DNA from: Granulicella mallensis MP5ACTX8
GTDB taxonomy: Bacteria; Acidobacteriota; Terriglobia; Terriglobales; Acidobacteriaceae
Direction: 5' to 3'
DNA: 64,000 nt
NCBI RefSeq assembly: GCF_000178955.2
Contig: NC_016631.1
Coordinates: 1,674,001 to 1,738,000 of the forward strand
Part shown: positions 26,350 through 34,444 of the stretch, one piece after another
Position numbering within the stretch: the stretch's first letter is position 1
Layout: each line of letters begins with the position of its first letter
Program-made: the position numbers and the translations under genes
Notes under the pieces: model-generated
Told to the model about the DNA's origin: nothing
Databases searched by the model: none
The model's input: only the letters and a program-made list of their open reading frames with translations

Positions 26350-27558
26350 TCAGTCTTTCATCAGCGCCAGCATGCATTCATGCGCGATCTGCAGGCCTTC
26401 TTCCGCGGGAATGGCCCAGGCCTGTAGCCGTGAGCCTTTCGTCGAAATGCGAACCATACCTGCAATCGAACGATTGGCCTCATGGTCGAGTTCGAGACCC
26501 CATCCTCCCAAACCAGCGCATACCCCTTCGCGCAGCCAGGGCGAATCTTCGCCAATGCCGCCGCCGAAGAGGATGGCTTCTGCTTTACCAAGAGCTGCAA
26601 GATAAGCTCCTACCGCAAGGCGAACCCGATAGCTGAACATCTCAAGTGCAAGCTTTGCCTCAGGATCGCTACGTTTTACGAGCTCTCGCGTATCGAGTGA
26701 TCCACCCGCGATCCCTCGAAGCCCGGAGCGCTTGTTGAGCAGAGTCAAAATCTCTTCTCCGCTTTTGGACTCCTTCTGCATAAGGTAGGGAACGATGGCT
26801 GGATCGATACTTCCGGAGCGGGAGCCCATCATTAACCCTTCCAGTGGCGTAAATCCCATGGTCGTGTCTACGGATCTTCCGGAGGCGATCGCACAGGCGG
26901 ACGAGCCACTTTCCAGATGCAGCGTTACCAGAGAGAGCTCATCCGGACGCTTGCCGATGGTGTACGCATAATGCTCCAGCATGTAGCGATGCGAAACTCC
27001 GTGAAAGCCGAACTTGCGGATTCCATGGCGATCTGCCGTTTCTCGCTCGATCGGGTAGCGCCATGCTTTCTCCGGCAACGTGTGATGAAAGACCGTGTCA
27101 AACGTTGCAAATGCCGGTATGCCGGAGAGTTCTTCGGCTAAGGCATCAAGGATGTCGAGCGAGCTTTTGTTATGCAGTGGCGCTAGTTCCTCCAGCTCTG
27201 CGATGTCGCTCCGGACGTTCTCCGTAACGCGCACGGCACTCTTATACTTCGATCCACCATGCACTACGCGTACGGCGGTGAACGTCAGTTGTTTCAGCTT
27301 GTGGGATAGTTCGTCTTGCTCACGTAGCCAACCAAGGGCTGCTCGAACGGCCGATTGCATGTCTGCAACATCAGCATCGCGTTCAGAGACAATCTCACGA
27401 CCTCTGTAGACCGAGAGTTTGGTATCTTTGCCGATATCGTCGAGCGCAGCACTGGCAAGCTTCGTTGCCTGTGAAGCGGTATGCTGCTTCTCATCAAGCT
27501 CCAGTAACTCAAACTTCAGCGAATTGCTGCCCGGATTAAAAACCAATGCGATAGCCAT
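26350..27558 (-). CDS. ackA: Acetate/propionate kinase
   Basis: This 402-residue ASKHA-fold kinase interconverts acyl-phosphate and carboxylate with ATP. Motifs are NPGSNSLKFELL near the N-terminus, VVHGGSKY, FDTVFHHTLP, HGIRKFGFHGVSHRY, GRSVDTTMGFTPLEGLMMGSRSG and FGGGIGEDSPW. The segment HLESGSSACAI replaces the classical HLGNGAS, as in a divergent clade of this family. The start at 27558 is chosen because family homology begins there. No phosphotransacetylase or phosphoketolase gene is adjacent. Confidence 0.9.
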   Translation of the reverse strand: MAIALVFNPGSNSLKFELLELDEKQHTASQATKLASAALDDIGKDTKLSVYRGREIVSERDADVADMQSAVRAALGWLREQDELSHKLKQLTFTAVRVVHGGSKYKSAVRVTENVRSDIAELEELAPLHNKSSLDILDALAEELSGIPAFATFDTVFHHTLPEKAWRYPIERETADRHGIRKFGFHGVSHRYMLEHYAYTIGKRPDELSLVTLHLESGSSACAIASGRSVDTTMGFTPLEGLMMGSRSGSIDPAIVPYLMQKESKSGEEILTLLNKRSGLRGIAGGSLDTRELVKRSDPEAKLALEMFSYRVRLAVGAYLAALGKAEAILFGGGIGEDSPWLREGVCAGLGGWGLELDHEANRSIAGMVRISTKGSRLQAWAIPAEEGLQIAHECMLALMKD

Positions 27559-27648
27559 AAGTATTGGATGCCGAGTGCGCGATAAAAATCTGGTATGAGA
27601 TGGATGGTTCGCGAAGAGATAGATGGAGAGAAGCACCACTCGACGACT

Positions 27649-28395
27649 TCATCCGCGGCTATTAAGCAAGGGCAGAGGCTCGTCTGGATTCGGGCAGACC
27701 AGCATCTCCGGACCGTTGTTCTTCACATTGCCTACAGCTGAATTACAAGGACCCAACTGCATCGCATCAGAGTCGTAGGGTTTGAGCAAATGCAAGGGGG
27801 GAGGGCGAAGGCCATCACGGTCCAGCCATTCTGCCCAGTCGCGCTGGCTTAGGATCACAGGCATCCGTGTGTGAACTTGAGACATGAGCTCGTTGGCTTC
27901 GGTGGTAATGATGGAGAAGCTTTGCAACCATGTGTCCACGGTCTGCGGTGAGCTCTTGGGCTCTTTCCATGCATCCCAGAGGCCAGCAAATGCCATTGGC
28001 TCGTCGTCCGTGAGGCTAATAGCGTAGGGCTGCTTTTTGGGCTTCCTGGAGCTATCCAACGCCTTCCACTCATAGAATCCATCCGCAGGTACGAGGCAGC
28101 GTCGGCTCTTGAGGGGTGCTTTCCAAGTGGGAGAATTTGAAAGCGTCTCAGCCTTGGCGTTGAACGTGGAGAACCCTTTGAAGTCCGCAAGGCTCCTGGC
28201 GGAGAAAGGGACCAGGCCCCACCTGGCTAAGACCATCTCGCGTTCGCTGCTGTCTCGCTCCTGGCGAACGATGGGCTGGAAGGTGCTCGGAGCGATGTTG
28301 TAGTTCGGTGGCAAGGGGTCGGCAAAGACTTTGGACGCCTGGAGCTTTTCGGCTATCTTCTGTTTCTTGCGCTTGTTGTAGTACCGGCCACACAT
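27649..28395 (-). CDS. SRAP-family abasic-site sensor (YedK/HMCES-like)
   Basis: This 248-residue SOS-response-associated-peptidase-family protein forms a thiazolidine crosslink to abasic sites in ssDNA. The catalytic Cys2 (MCGRY) is present, together with the conserved PPNYNIAPS, FNAKAETL, CLVPADGFYEWK and HTRMPVIL residues. Length is typical. It is in the same orientation as ackA and 90 bases before its start, but a functional link is not implied. Confidence 0.92.
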   Translation of the reverse strand: MCGRYYNKRKKQKIAEKLQASKVFADPLPPNYNIAPSTFQPIVRQERDSSEREMVLARWGLVPFSARSLADFKGFSTFNAKAETLSNSPTWKAPLKSRRCLVPADGFYEWKALDSSRKPKKQPYAISLTDDEPMAFAGLWDAWKEPKSSPQTVDTWLQSFSIITTEANELMSQVHTRMPVILSQRDWAEWLDRDGLRPPPLHLLKPYDSDAMQLGPCNSAVGNVKNNGPEMLVCPNPDEPLPLLNSRG

Positions 28396-28486
28396 GGCTA
28401 GACCTTATTACATTTAAGCAGGTTGCGCTGAAGAGGGATGAGTGGCGTTAGCGCAAGAGGCAAGTGAAGCTGAGTGAGACACAAAG

Positions 28487-28518
28487 ACGCCCGGTCCTCG
28501 TGTGAGATTGCCGGGCGT
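28487..28518. terminator. Hairpin with T-tract
   Basis: ACGCCCGG (28487-28494) pairs with CCGGGCGT (28511-28518), followed on the plus strand by five T residues. It lies 50 bases beyond the 3' end of the lysine-rich gene and likely terminates it on the minus strand, although the T-run faces the other way. Confidence 0.45.
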
Positions 28519-28567
28519 TTTTGCTTGCCTGTACTGCGATTTGGGACGGTCTAGTTACTAAGTCCGG

Positions 28568-28984
28568 TCACTTGCCCGAGTAAGGATTGCCGTCGAGGTA
28601 AAGGCTGTCGTGCCTTTCCATGCGGCTCTTTACGAGGCTCTTTTTGACTGCTTTCTTTGCGGGAGCCTTTTTTGCGAGGGACAGTGGTCTCATGTCGGTC
28701 CAACGACCTTTAACGGCTGTTGTCTTCTTGGCAGCTTTCTTCGCAGTCGCTTTCTTGATGGCTTTCTTCGCTGGGGCTTTCTTCACTGCTTTCTTCGCGA
28801 CTGCCTTCTTTGCCGGTGCTTTCTTCGATGGCAGGGCGTTGTAGGCCCCGATGTACATGAGCGATTTTGCTGGGGACTTCTTGACGGCTTTCTTTGCAAC
28901 TGCCTTCTTCACGGCTTTCTTCGCCGGGGTCTTCTTGGCGGCTTTCTTTGCAAAATTAAGATTAGGATGAATATCTTTCTTCAT
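28568..28984 (-). CDS. Histone H1-like lysine/alanine-rich protein
   Basis: This 138-residue, strongly basic protein is built mainly of AKKA/PAKKAVKK repeats like histone H1 C-terminal tails and bacterial AlgP/Hc-like nucleoid proteins. Three non-repetitive islands interrupt the repeats: SLMYIGAYNALPS, KGRWTDMRPLSL and a C-terminal RMERHDSLYLDGNPYSGK. The start at 28984 (MKKDIHPN) is chosen because GGAGG lies 7-8 bases upstream; the longer reading to 29101 has no such site. DNA compaction or RNA binding is inferred from composition. Confidence 0.65.
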   Translation of the reverse strand: MKKDIHPNLNFAKKAAKKTPAKKAVKKAVAKKAVKKSPAKSLMYIGAYNALPSKKAPAKKAVAKKAVKKAPAKKAIKKATAKKAAKKTTAVKGRWTDMRPLSLAKKAPAKKAVKKSLVKSRMERHDSLYLDGNPYSGK

Positions 28985-29135
28985 TCGCATTACCTCCATG
29001 ATTGATTTTTGGGAGCCCACGCCATGTTTACGCAGGGCTCTGCGAATAACAAGAACCTTGTTTGGTGCAGGCTCACCCCTTCTGCTTGAGGAACTGCTCA
29101 CCCGTGAGATCCAGCAGGCAAGAGAGAGAAACAGA

Positions 29136-29160
29136 AACCCCCTCCACGTTGGAGGGGGTT
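29136..29160. terminator. Terminator-like hairpin downstream of tRNA-Val
   Basis: A perfect 11-bp stem (AACCCCCTCCA / TGGAGGGGGTT) with a CGT loop lies about 90 bases past the 3' end of the minus-strand tRNA-Val, and T-rich sequence follows on that strand. It is the likely terminator of the tRNA transcript. Confidence 0.65.
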
Positions 29161-29187
29161 ATCTTTGCTTCTAACGGCTTGAAAAAG

Positions 29188-29246
29188 AAATGGTGGGCAG
29201 TGATGCTGCTGCGCGTTTCTACAATCACTTGTGGTTATAGCGAAAA

Positions 29247-29259
<13 letters not shown>
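29188..29259. repeat. 16-bp direct repeat containing the tRNA-Val 3' end
   Basis: AAATGGTGGGCAGTGA occurs at 29188-29203 and 29244-29259. The second copy is the 3' end of tRNA-Val with CCA; the first stands free 56 bases downstream of it. It could be an attachment-site scar or the remnant of a second tRNA. Confidence 0.6.
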
Positions 29260-29323
<64 letters not shown>

Positions 29324-29374
29324 GCTATGCGCGAACTTATCTAGTGTAGGACAGAGAAGGGCTGTGCGCCAAAT

Positions 29375-30697
29375 TTAGAGCTTTGGCTCCCAGCCCTTTT
29401 CGTACTCGCGCCGGGTCAGAGCGAGTGCCGCAGGGTCGTTCACGATGTGTCCATTGGCCGGATCGAGCTTCAGGACGCGGTTGGTCTCCCAGGCGTAGTT
29501 TGCCAACTGCAGCATCGTGACCGCTACGTAGCCCGCTGAGACCGGCGAATGCAGCGCCTCGCCCTTCTGGATGGCTGCGATCAGGTTGCCGAAATGGGCG
29601 TCCGTCATCGAGTCCTTGCCGGTGAGGTCGGAGGAGGAGGTCTTCTGCGTGTTGACCTTGAACTCGTCCGTCTTTTTTCCGCTACCGTTGTAGACCTCGT
29701 AGCCGTCGCGGTCTACGAGGACCGAGCCGTTGGTTCCCATGATGAGTGAGCCGCGGTCGCGGTCGTAACGCTTCATGGGATTGCAGCAGCGGCCCTCCCA
29801 GGTGATCAGCTTGTCGTCGTACTTCCAGTTGACTTCGAGTGTGTCGTAGAACTGCCAGTCGTCTGAGTAGGCGTAGCGTCCGCCTGAGGCCTCGACGCTG
29901 TTGGGGAACTCGGCCCCGAGGGCCCAGCGGCAGACGTCGACCTCGTGGGTGCCGTTGTTCAGGGTCTCGCCGGTGCCCCAGTGCTTGAACCAGTGCCAGT
30001 TATAGGGCTGGTAGTTGTCGTGATACGGCTTGCGTGGCGCAGGCCCCTGCCAGAGGTCCCAGTCCAGGGTGGAGGGAACCGGAACTTCCTTCCCGACGCC
30101 AATGGACTTGCGGTTGTTCGCATACCAGGCTGAGGCCATGTAGGCCTTGCCGATCAGGCCGTTGTGGATGTCGCCGACGATCTTGATCGTGTGCGGCGAA
30201 GAGCGCTGTTGATTGCCCATCTGGGCATGCTTGCCGTACTTCTTCTGGGCAGCGACGAGAAGTTCGCCCTCGTGCGGGTTGTAGCTGCAGGGCTTCTCCA
30301 CGTAGACATGTTTGCCGGCTTCGAGGCCGAGGATGGCCATGGGGGCGTGCCAGTGGTCGGGGGTGGCGATGGTGATCGCGTCCACATCCTTGGAGGCGAG
30401 GACTTTACGGAAGTCCTTCGCGGTGGCGGGCGCATAGCCAAGTTCCTTCTGGGTCGCGCCGGCGAACTTATCGAGGATGTTGCTTTCGACGTCGCACACG
30501 TGCGTGATGCGAGAGGTGGCCTGATTTGCCTTGAGCGCGGAGAGATGAGCATAGGCGCGGCCATTCAGCCCAATGACGGCGAAGTTTACGCGGTCGTTTG
30601 CGCCTGCGATCTGGGCATAGCTTTTCGCCGAGGATGCGACGGCGAGGGTTGCTGCTCCTGCAGCCAGGGTGCCGGTAAATTCACGTCGAGAGATCAT
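29375..30697 (-). CDS. Tat-exported Gfo/Idh/MocA-family oxidoreductase 1
   Basis: This 440-residue NAD(P)-dependent sugar oxidoreductase-like protein has a twin-arginine signal (SRREFTGTLAAGAAT). The Rossmann region is in VNFAVIGLNGRAYAHL, and the family catalytic motif is EKPCSYNPHE (EKP, about 158-160). Later motifs include WDLWQGPAPRKPYHDNY and NNGTHEVDVCRWALG. The start at 30697 has GAGGAGGAGAC upstream. Substrate is unknown. It is divergent from the sugar isomerase and probably part of the same catabolic theme. Confidence 0.88.
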   Translation of the reverse strand: MISRREFTGTLAAGAATLAVASSAKSYAQIAGANDRVNFAVIGLNGRAYAHLSALKANQATSRITHVCDVESNILDKFAGATQKELGYAPATAKDFRKVLASKDVDAITIATPDHWHAPMAILGLEAGKHVYVEKPCSYNPHEGELLVAAQKKYGKHAQMGNQQRSSPHTIKIVGDIHNGLIGKAYMASAWYANNRKSIGVGKEVPVPSTLDWDLWQGPAPRKPYHDNYQPYNWHWFKHWGTGETLNNGTHEVDVCRWALGAEFPNSVEASGGRYAYSDDWQFYDTLEVNWKYDDKLITWEGRCCNPMKRYDRDRGSLIMGTNGSVLVDRDGYEVYNGSGKKTDEFKVNTQKTSSSDLTGKDSMTDAHFGNLIAAIQKGEALHSPVSAGYVAVTMLQLANYAWETNRVLKLDPANGHIVNDPAALALTRREYEKGWEPKL

Positions 30698-30963
30698 GTC
30701 TCCTCCTCGGAGGGTTCTTTGGGGTTGTCGTTGCGGGCGACGCCGATGTGGCGCGCTGACATAGAACAAACTTTCTTGCGGGATAACGTTACATCACCGC
30801 CAAGGTCTTTTCAAATTACGTTCGATATTCAAGCGGTTTTCAAGTAGGAGGCTGGATTGTTTCACCTGTGCACCCCTTCAATCAGTGCTGGAAGACAACT
30901 CATTCTCACCTGTGACAGAATTCTGAAGACTGGTATCGATCCCAGCAATCTGGAGGGAAGTGT
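30698..30963. other. Divergent promoter region (oxidoreductase / sugar isomerase)
   Basis: This 266-base interval holds the 5' regions of two divergent exported sugar-metabolism genes. A strong GAGGAGG site precedes the minus-strand gene. No clear operator or promoter pair is legible. Confidence 0.4.
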
Positions 30964-31947
30964 ATGGCGGTTTCGCGAAGAGAGTTTGTCCTGGGGGTGG
31001 CGGCTGCGGCCGTGTCGACGAAGATGATCGCGCAGAAGACGCAGACGTGCCCCTTTCGTCTTGCGGTGATCAACGATGAGATTGGCACGGACTTCGAGCG
31101 CTCCTGTCATATCGCTGCGCATGACTTTGGCTTGAGCTGGATTGAGATTCGCACGCTGTGGGGCAAGAGCCTTACGGATGCGAGCGCGGATCAGGTGGCG
31201 GAGGCGAAGAAGATTCTCGCGAAGTACAACCTGAAGGTCACCGACCTGGCCAGCCCGCTCTTCAAGACGGATCTGCCGGGCGCTCCCAGTTCGAAATCGA
31301 GCACGCCTCACGATACGTTCCACTCCGACGTTCCGTATAAGGAACAGGATGAGCTGCTGGAAAAGCTGATCGATCTGTCGAAGACATTCGGCACCGATCG
31401 TATTCGCTGCTTCGATTTCTGGCGTCTTCAAGACCAGAAGCCCTGGCGTGCGGAGATCAACCGCAAGTTGATCGAGGCTTCGGAGAAGTGCGCGAAGCAT
31501 GATCTGATCCTGCTGCTGGAGAATGAGATGGCTTGCAACACGGGCTCCGGCCCAGAGGCTGCCGCTTTGCTGGCCGCTATTCCGAACAAGAACTTCATGC
31601 TCAACTGGGACCTCGGCAACTCCGGAACCTTTCCCGGCGATGTGCCGTATCCGAATGACTACGAGAAGCTGCCGAAGCACCGCATCGGACATGTCCACTG
31701 CAAGAATGTGAAGCGCACTCCGGGGGGGAAGGCTGAGTTCCAATGGCAGCCCGTGGACGTTGGCCTGGTCGATTGGGTTGGCCAGTTCAAGGCGCTGAAG
31801 CGCGACGGATACCACTACGCCGTGAGCCTGGAGACGCATTGGCGTGGGGGGCCTGGAGATACGCCGGACGCCATCGCAGAATCCTCGACCCGCATCAGTA
31901 TGAAGGGGTTGAAGGATTGTCTGGGCAAGGCTGGAATTAGCTGCTAA
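30964..31947 (+). CDS. Exported sugar phosphate isomerase/epimerase (xylose-isomerase-like TIM barrel)
   Basis: This 327-residue protein has a Tat-type signal (SRREFVLGVAAAAVS) and a xylose-isomerase-like TIM barrel: IEIRTLWGKSL, LLLENEMACNTG, NFMLNWDLGNSG, HRIGHVHCKNVKR and YAVSLETHWRGG supply the metal-binding Glu/Asp/His positions. It likely acts on an oxidised or rearranged sugar together with the Gfo/Idh/MocA enzymes. The ApbE-like gene starts 10 bases downstream, so the two are probably co-transcribed. Confidence 0.85.
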   Translation: MAVSRREFVLGVAAAAVSTKMIAQKTQTCPFRLAVINDEIGTDFERSCHIAAHDFGLSWIEIRTLWGKSLTDASADQVAEAKKILAKYNLKVTDLASPLFKTDLPGAPSSKSSTPHDTFHSDVPYKEQDELLEKLIDLSKTFGTDRIRCFDFWRLQDQKPWRAEINRKLIEASEKCAKHDLILLLENEMACNTGSGPEAAALLAAIPNKNFMLNWDLGNSGTFPGDVPYPNDYEKLPKHRIGHVHCKNVKRTPGGKAEFQWQPVDVGLVDWVGQFKALKRDGYHYAVSLETHWRGGPGDTPDAIAESSTRISMKGLKDCLGKAGISC

Positions 31948-31957
31948 GACCGGCAAG

Positions 31958-33004
31958 ATGGAAGCGATCAAGCGCAAATTCGCGACCGCGCTGATGATGG
32001 CGGCTTTTGCTACGACACCCGTGGCGAAAGCCGTTGCGCCTCGGCCTCTCACGCTCTATACGACGACGCATCCGGCTATGGGCACGGAGTTCACGCTGTA
32101 TCTCTACAGCTCGGATGCGGCTGTCGCTGCGGAGACTTCAGAGGAGGTGTTCGATGAGGTGGATCGCGTCGAGCAACTGCTTTCGAACTATCGCGATTCC
32201 AGCGAGCTCTCGCGTATCAACCAGAACGCGGCTGCGTCGCTTGTAACCACAGACCCGGAGATGCTGGACTTCCTTACGCAGTCGGAGCACTGGAGCCGCG
32301 TCAGCGATGGAGCCTTCGACATCACCGTTGGCCGGCTAATGAAGGCGTGGGGGTTCTATCGCCATAGCGGACGTATTCCTCCGGAGGAAGAACTGCGGCA
32401 GCTACGAACAGCAACCGGTTGGGAGAAGGTGCAACTCGACCCGGCTGCGCGTACCGTGCATTTCACTTCGCCTGGTGTGGAGCTCGATCCCGGAGGTATC
32501 GGCAAAGGCTTTGCGGTCGATGCGGCTGTGCGCATTCTGCGTGCGCAGCATGTTGTTGCTGCGATGTTCTCGGCCGGTAGCAGCACGCTGTATGCCCTGG
32601 GGGCCCCACCCCACCTTGCCGGATGGCGCGTTGTAGTGCCGGGGCCTCTGCCTTCGCATGACAGCCTGTCGGTCATCACGCTGCGCGATACTTCGCTCTC
32701 CAGCGCCAACTGCAGCGAGAAAAACTTTACAGTAGCCGGTCATCTTTACTGCCACATCATGGACCCGCGCACGATGCGTCCGGTCGAAGGCCGCATTCAG
32801 GTCAGCATTGTCGATCCGTCTGCCACGGCAAGCGATGCGCTCTCGAATGTAATCTTTGTGGAGACGCCCGGGCAGAGTGTGGAGACTCTGAAGAAGTATG
32901 CTCCCGAAGCTCGCGCTCTCATCGTCTCCGGCGATGCGGGGCATCCTCACTGCACGATGTTTCATTGGGGCGTAGCGATCGACTCCAAGCGCTGCCCCCT
33001 CTGA
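31958..33004 (+). CDS. ApbE-like FAD:protein FMN transferase
   Basis: This 348-residue exported protein (signal FATALMMAAFATTPVAKA) belongs to the ApbE family, which attaches FMN covalently to Thr of flavoproteins such as Nqr/Rnf subunits. Family motifs are TTHPAMGTEFTLYLYS, VDRVEQLLSNYRDSSELSRIN, ELDPGGIGKGFAVDAAVR (Mg/FAD site), HIMDPRTMRPVEG and SATASDALSNVIFV. The usual GG of the second FAD loop reads FSAGSSTLYALG. The partner flavoprotein is not in the window. Its location between sugar genes is unusual. Confidence 0.85.
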   Translation: MEAIKRKFATALMMAAFATTPVAKAVAPRPLTLYTTTHPAMGTEFTLYLYSSDAAVAAETSEEVFDEVDRVEQLLSNYRDSSELSRINQNAAASLVTTDPEMLDFLTQSEHWSRVSDGAFDITVGRLMKAWGFYRHSGRIPPEEELRQLRTATGWEKVQLDPAARTVHFTSPGVELDPGGIGKGFAVDAAVRILRAQHVVAAMFSAGSSTLYALGAPPHLAGWRVVVPGPLPSHDSLSVITLRDTSLSSANCSEKNFTVAGHLYCHIMDPRTMRPVEGRIQVSIVDPSATASDALSNVIFVETPGQSVETLKKYAPEARALIVSGDAGHPHCTMFHWGVAIDSKRCPL

Positions 33005-33031
33005 ACAAATTTATGAATTCTAAGGGTATCT

Positions 33032-34261
33032 ATGAACCGTCGAGACTTTCTGCAATCCGCCTCAGCCGCTGCTCTTGCCTCCACGACCATCGCCCGTGCC
33101 GCAACGCCGGCGGTCAAGCCGGTCCGCCTCGGTGTCATCGGCGCCGGGAGTCGCGGGCAGGAAGACCTTCGCCAGTTTCTCCGCGTGCCTGGAGTCTCTG
33201 TTGAAGCGATCTGCGACATCTATCCGCCGCGCTACGAGCAGGTGAATCGCATTGCCGGCAAGCGGGTGCCCGCGACGGCGAACCATCATGAGCTTCTGGC
33301 GCGCACCGATCTCGATGCCATCCTGATTGCTTCGCCGGTATCGCTTCATGCGGAGCATGTCATCGCCACGGCGCAGACCGGGCGGGCGATCTATGGAGAG
33401 AAGGCGCTGGGGTTCACGGTCGAGGACAATCACAACATTCTTGCCGAGGTCACGCGCCACAAGGTGCTCTTCCAGATCGGCCACGAGTATCGCTATGCGG
33501 CGTGGGCGCAGGAGGCGATCCGGCGCGTTCATGCCGGGGACATCGGCACCCCGACGCACATCTATGCCTACTGGCACCGCAACGGAGACTGGCGCCGCGC
33601 TGTGCCGCAGCCCGATCCGGAAGGGAAGCTCGAGCACCTTATCAACTGGCGTCTGTATCGCGAGACCTCCGGCGGACTCGGCACGGAACTGGGTTCGCAC
33701 CACATCGATATGGCGAACTGGGTCTTCGACGAGCAGCCGCAGAGCGTTATTGGGACCAACAGCATCTGTCGTTATCACGATGGACGCACCGTCGGCGATA
33801 ACGTACAGGCTGTCTTCAGCTACTCGCAGGGGCGGCGGCTTGTCTTCTCGTCGATCACCGATAACGCGAAGCAGGGCTGCGAGCTCTGGATCTACGGCAC
33901 GGAGGGTAGTGTGCAGATCACGATTGAAGATGCGACCTTCTACTACGAGAAGAAGCGCTCCAATGCGCCTTCGGCGGATAAGGCCGATAGCAAAACGGTC
34001 GTCGAACGCGGTGTTGTGACGGGGGCGTCGTATTCCACGGCGGGTGAGATGCCGTATCGTGGGCCGGGGGAGAAGGTGGTGACGCCTACGTCAGAAGATC
34101 CGACGCTCGCGGCTGTGCGTTCTTTTATCGGGGCTGTTCGTGGGGAGCACGAGATCTTCGCCGATGTTCATTGCGGCTTTCGCGCGGCCATTGCGTGCGC
34201 AGTCGCGCATGATGCGGTGTTTGAAGAGAACAAGATGGCGATTCCCGGTATGAGAGGGTAG
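33032..34261 (+). CDS. Tat-exported Gfo/Idh/MocA-family oxidoreductase 2
   Basis: This 409-residue protein has a twin-arginine signal (NRRDFLQSASAAALAS) and a Rossmann start (VRLGVIGAGSRGQEDL). The EKP catalytic motif is replaced by GEKALGF (about 131-137), and GLGTELGSHHIDMANWV provides the C-terminal substrate-domain signature. It follows the ApbE-like gene by 28 bases. It is only distantly similar to the 29375-30697 protein, so the two probably act on different sugars. Confidence 0.88.
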   Translation: MNRRDFLQSASAAALASTTIARAATPAVKPVRLGVIGAGSRGQEDLRQFLRVPGVSVEAICDIYPPRYEQVNRIAGKRVPATANHHELLARTDLDAILIASPVSLHAEHVIATAQTGRAIYGEKALGFTVEDNHNILAEVTRHKVLFQIGHEYRYAAWAQEAIRRVHAGDIGTPTHIYAYWHRNGDWRRAVPQPDPEGKLEHLINWRLYRETSGGLGTELGSHHIDMANWVFDEQPQSVIGTNSICRYHDGRTVGDNVQAVFSYSQGRRLVFSSITDNAKQGCELWIYGTEGSVQITIEDATFYYEKKRSNAPSADKADSKTVVERGVVTGASYSTAGEMPYRGPGEKVVTPTSEDPTLAAVRSFIGAVRGEHEIFADVHCGFRAAIACAVAHDAVFEENKMAIPGMRG

Positions 34262-34279
34262 AGCGGTTCTTGCTGTTGT

Positions 34280-34432
34280 TTGTTTTTCGTCGTCATCCTG
34301 AGCGGTACGCGAAGGACCCCCGCATTGGGCACCACCACGGTATCCCGTAGGCCGATGGTCGCCCATTACGTTCGTGGCCCTACCCAATGCGGGGATCCTT
34401 CGGCTACGCCTCAGGATGACGACGAAAAACAA
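34280..34432. repeat. Long extragenic inverted repeat
   Basis: A 23-bp perfect arm at 34280-34302 (TTGTTTTTCGTCGTCATCCTG...) pairs with 34410-34432. A second inner arm pair (GGAcCCCCGCATTGGG with CCCAATGCGGGGaTCC) extends the stem. It lies between convergent genes. The GTCATCCTGAG/AAGGACCCC core resembles repetitive extragenic palindromes I recall from Acidobacteria genomes. It could act as a terminator or be a non-autonomous element. Confidence 0.75.
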
Positions 34433-34444
34433 GATCTGTGTTTA

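Noticed and set aside
30862-32052. 396-codon reading on the minus strand
   Set aside because: It lies wholly opposite the well-supported sugar isomerase and ApbE-like genes and shows no recognisable domain or signal. Long antisense readings are common in GC-rich coding DNA.
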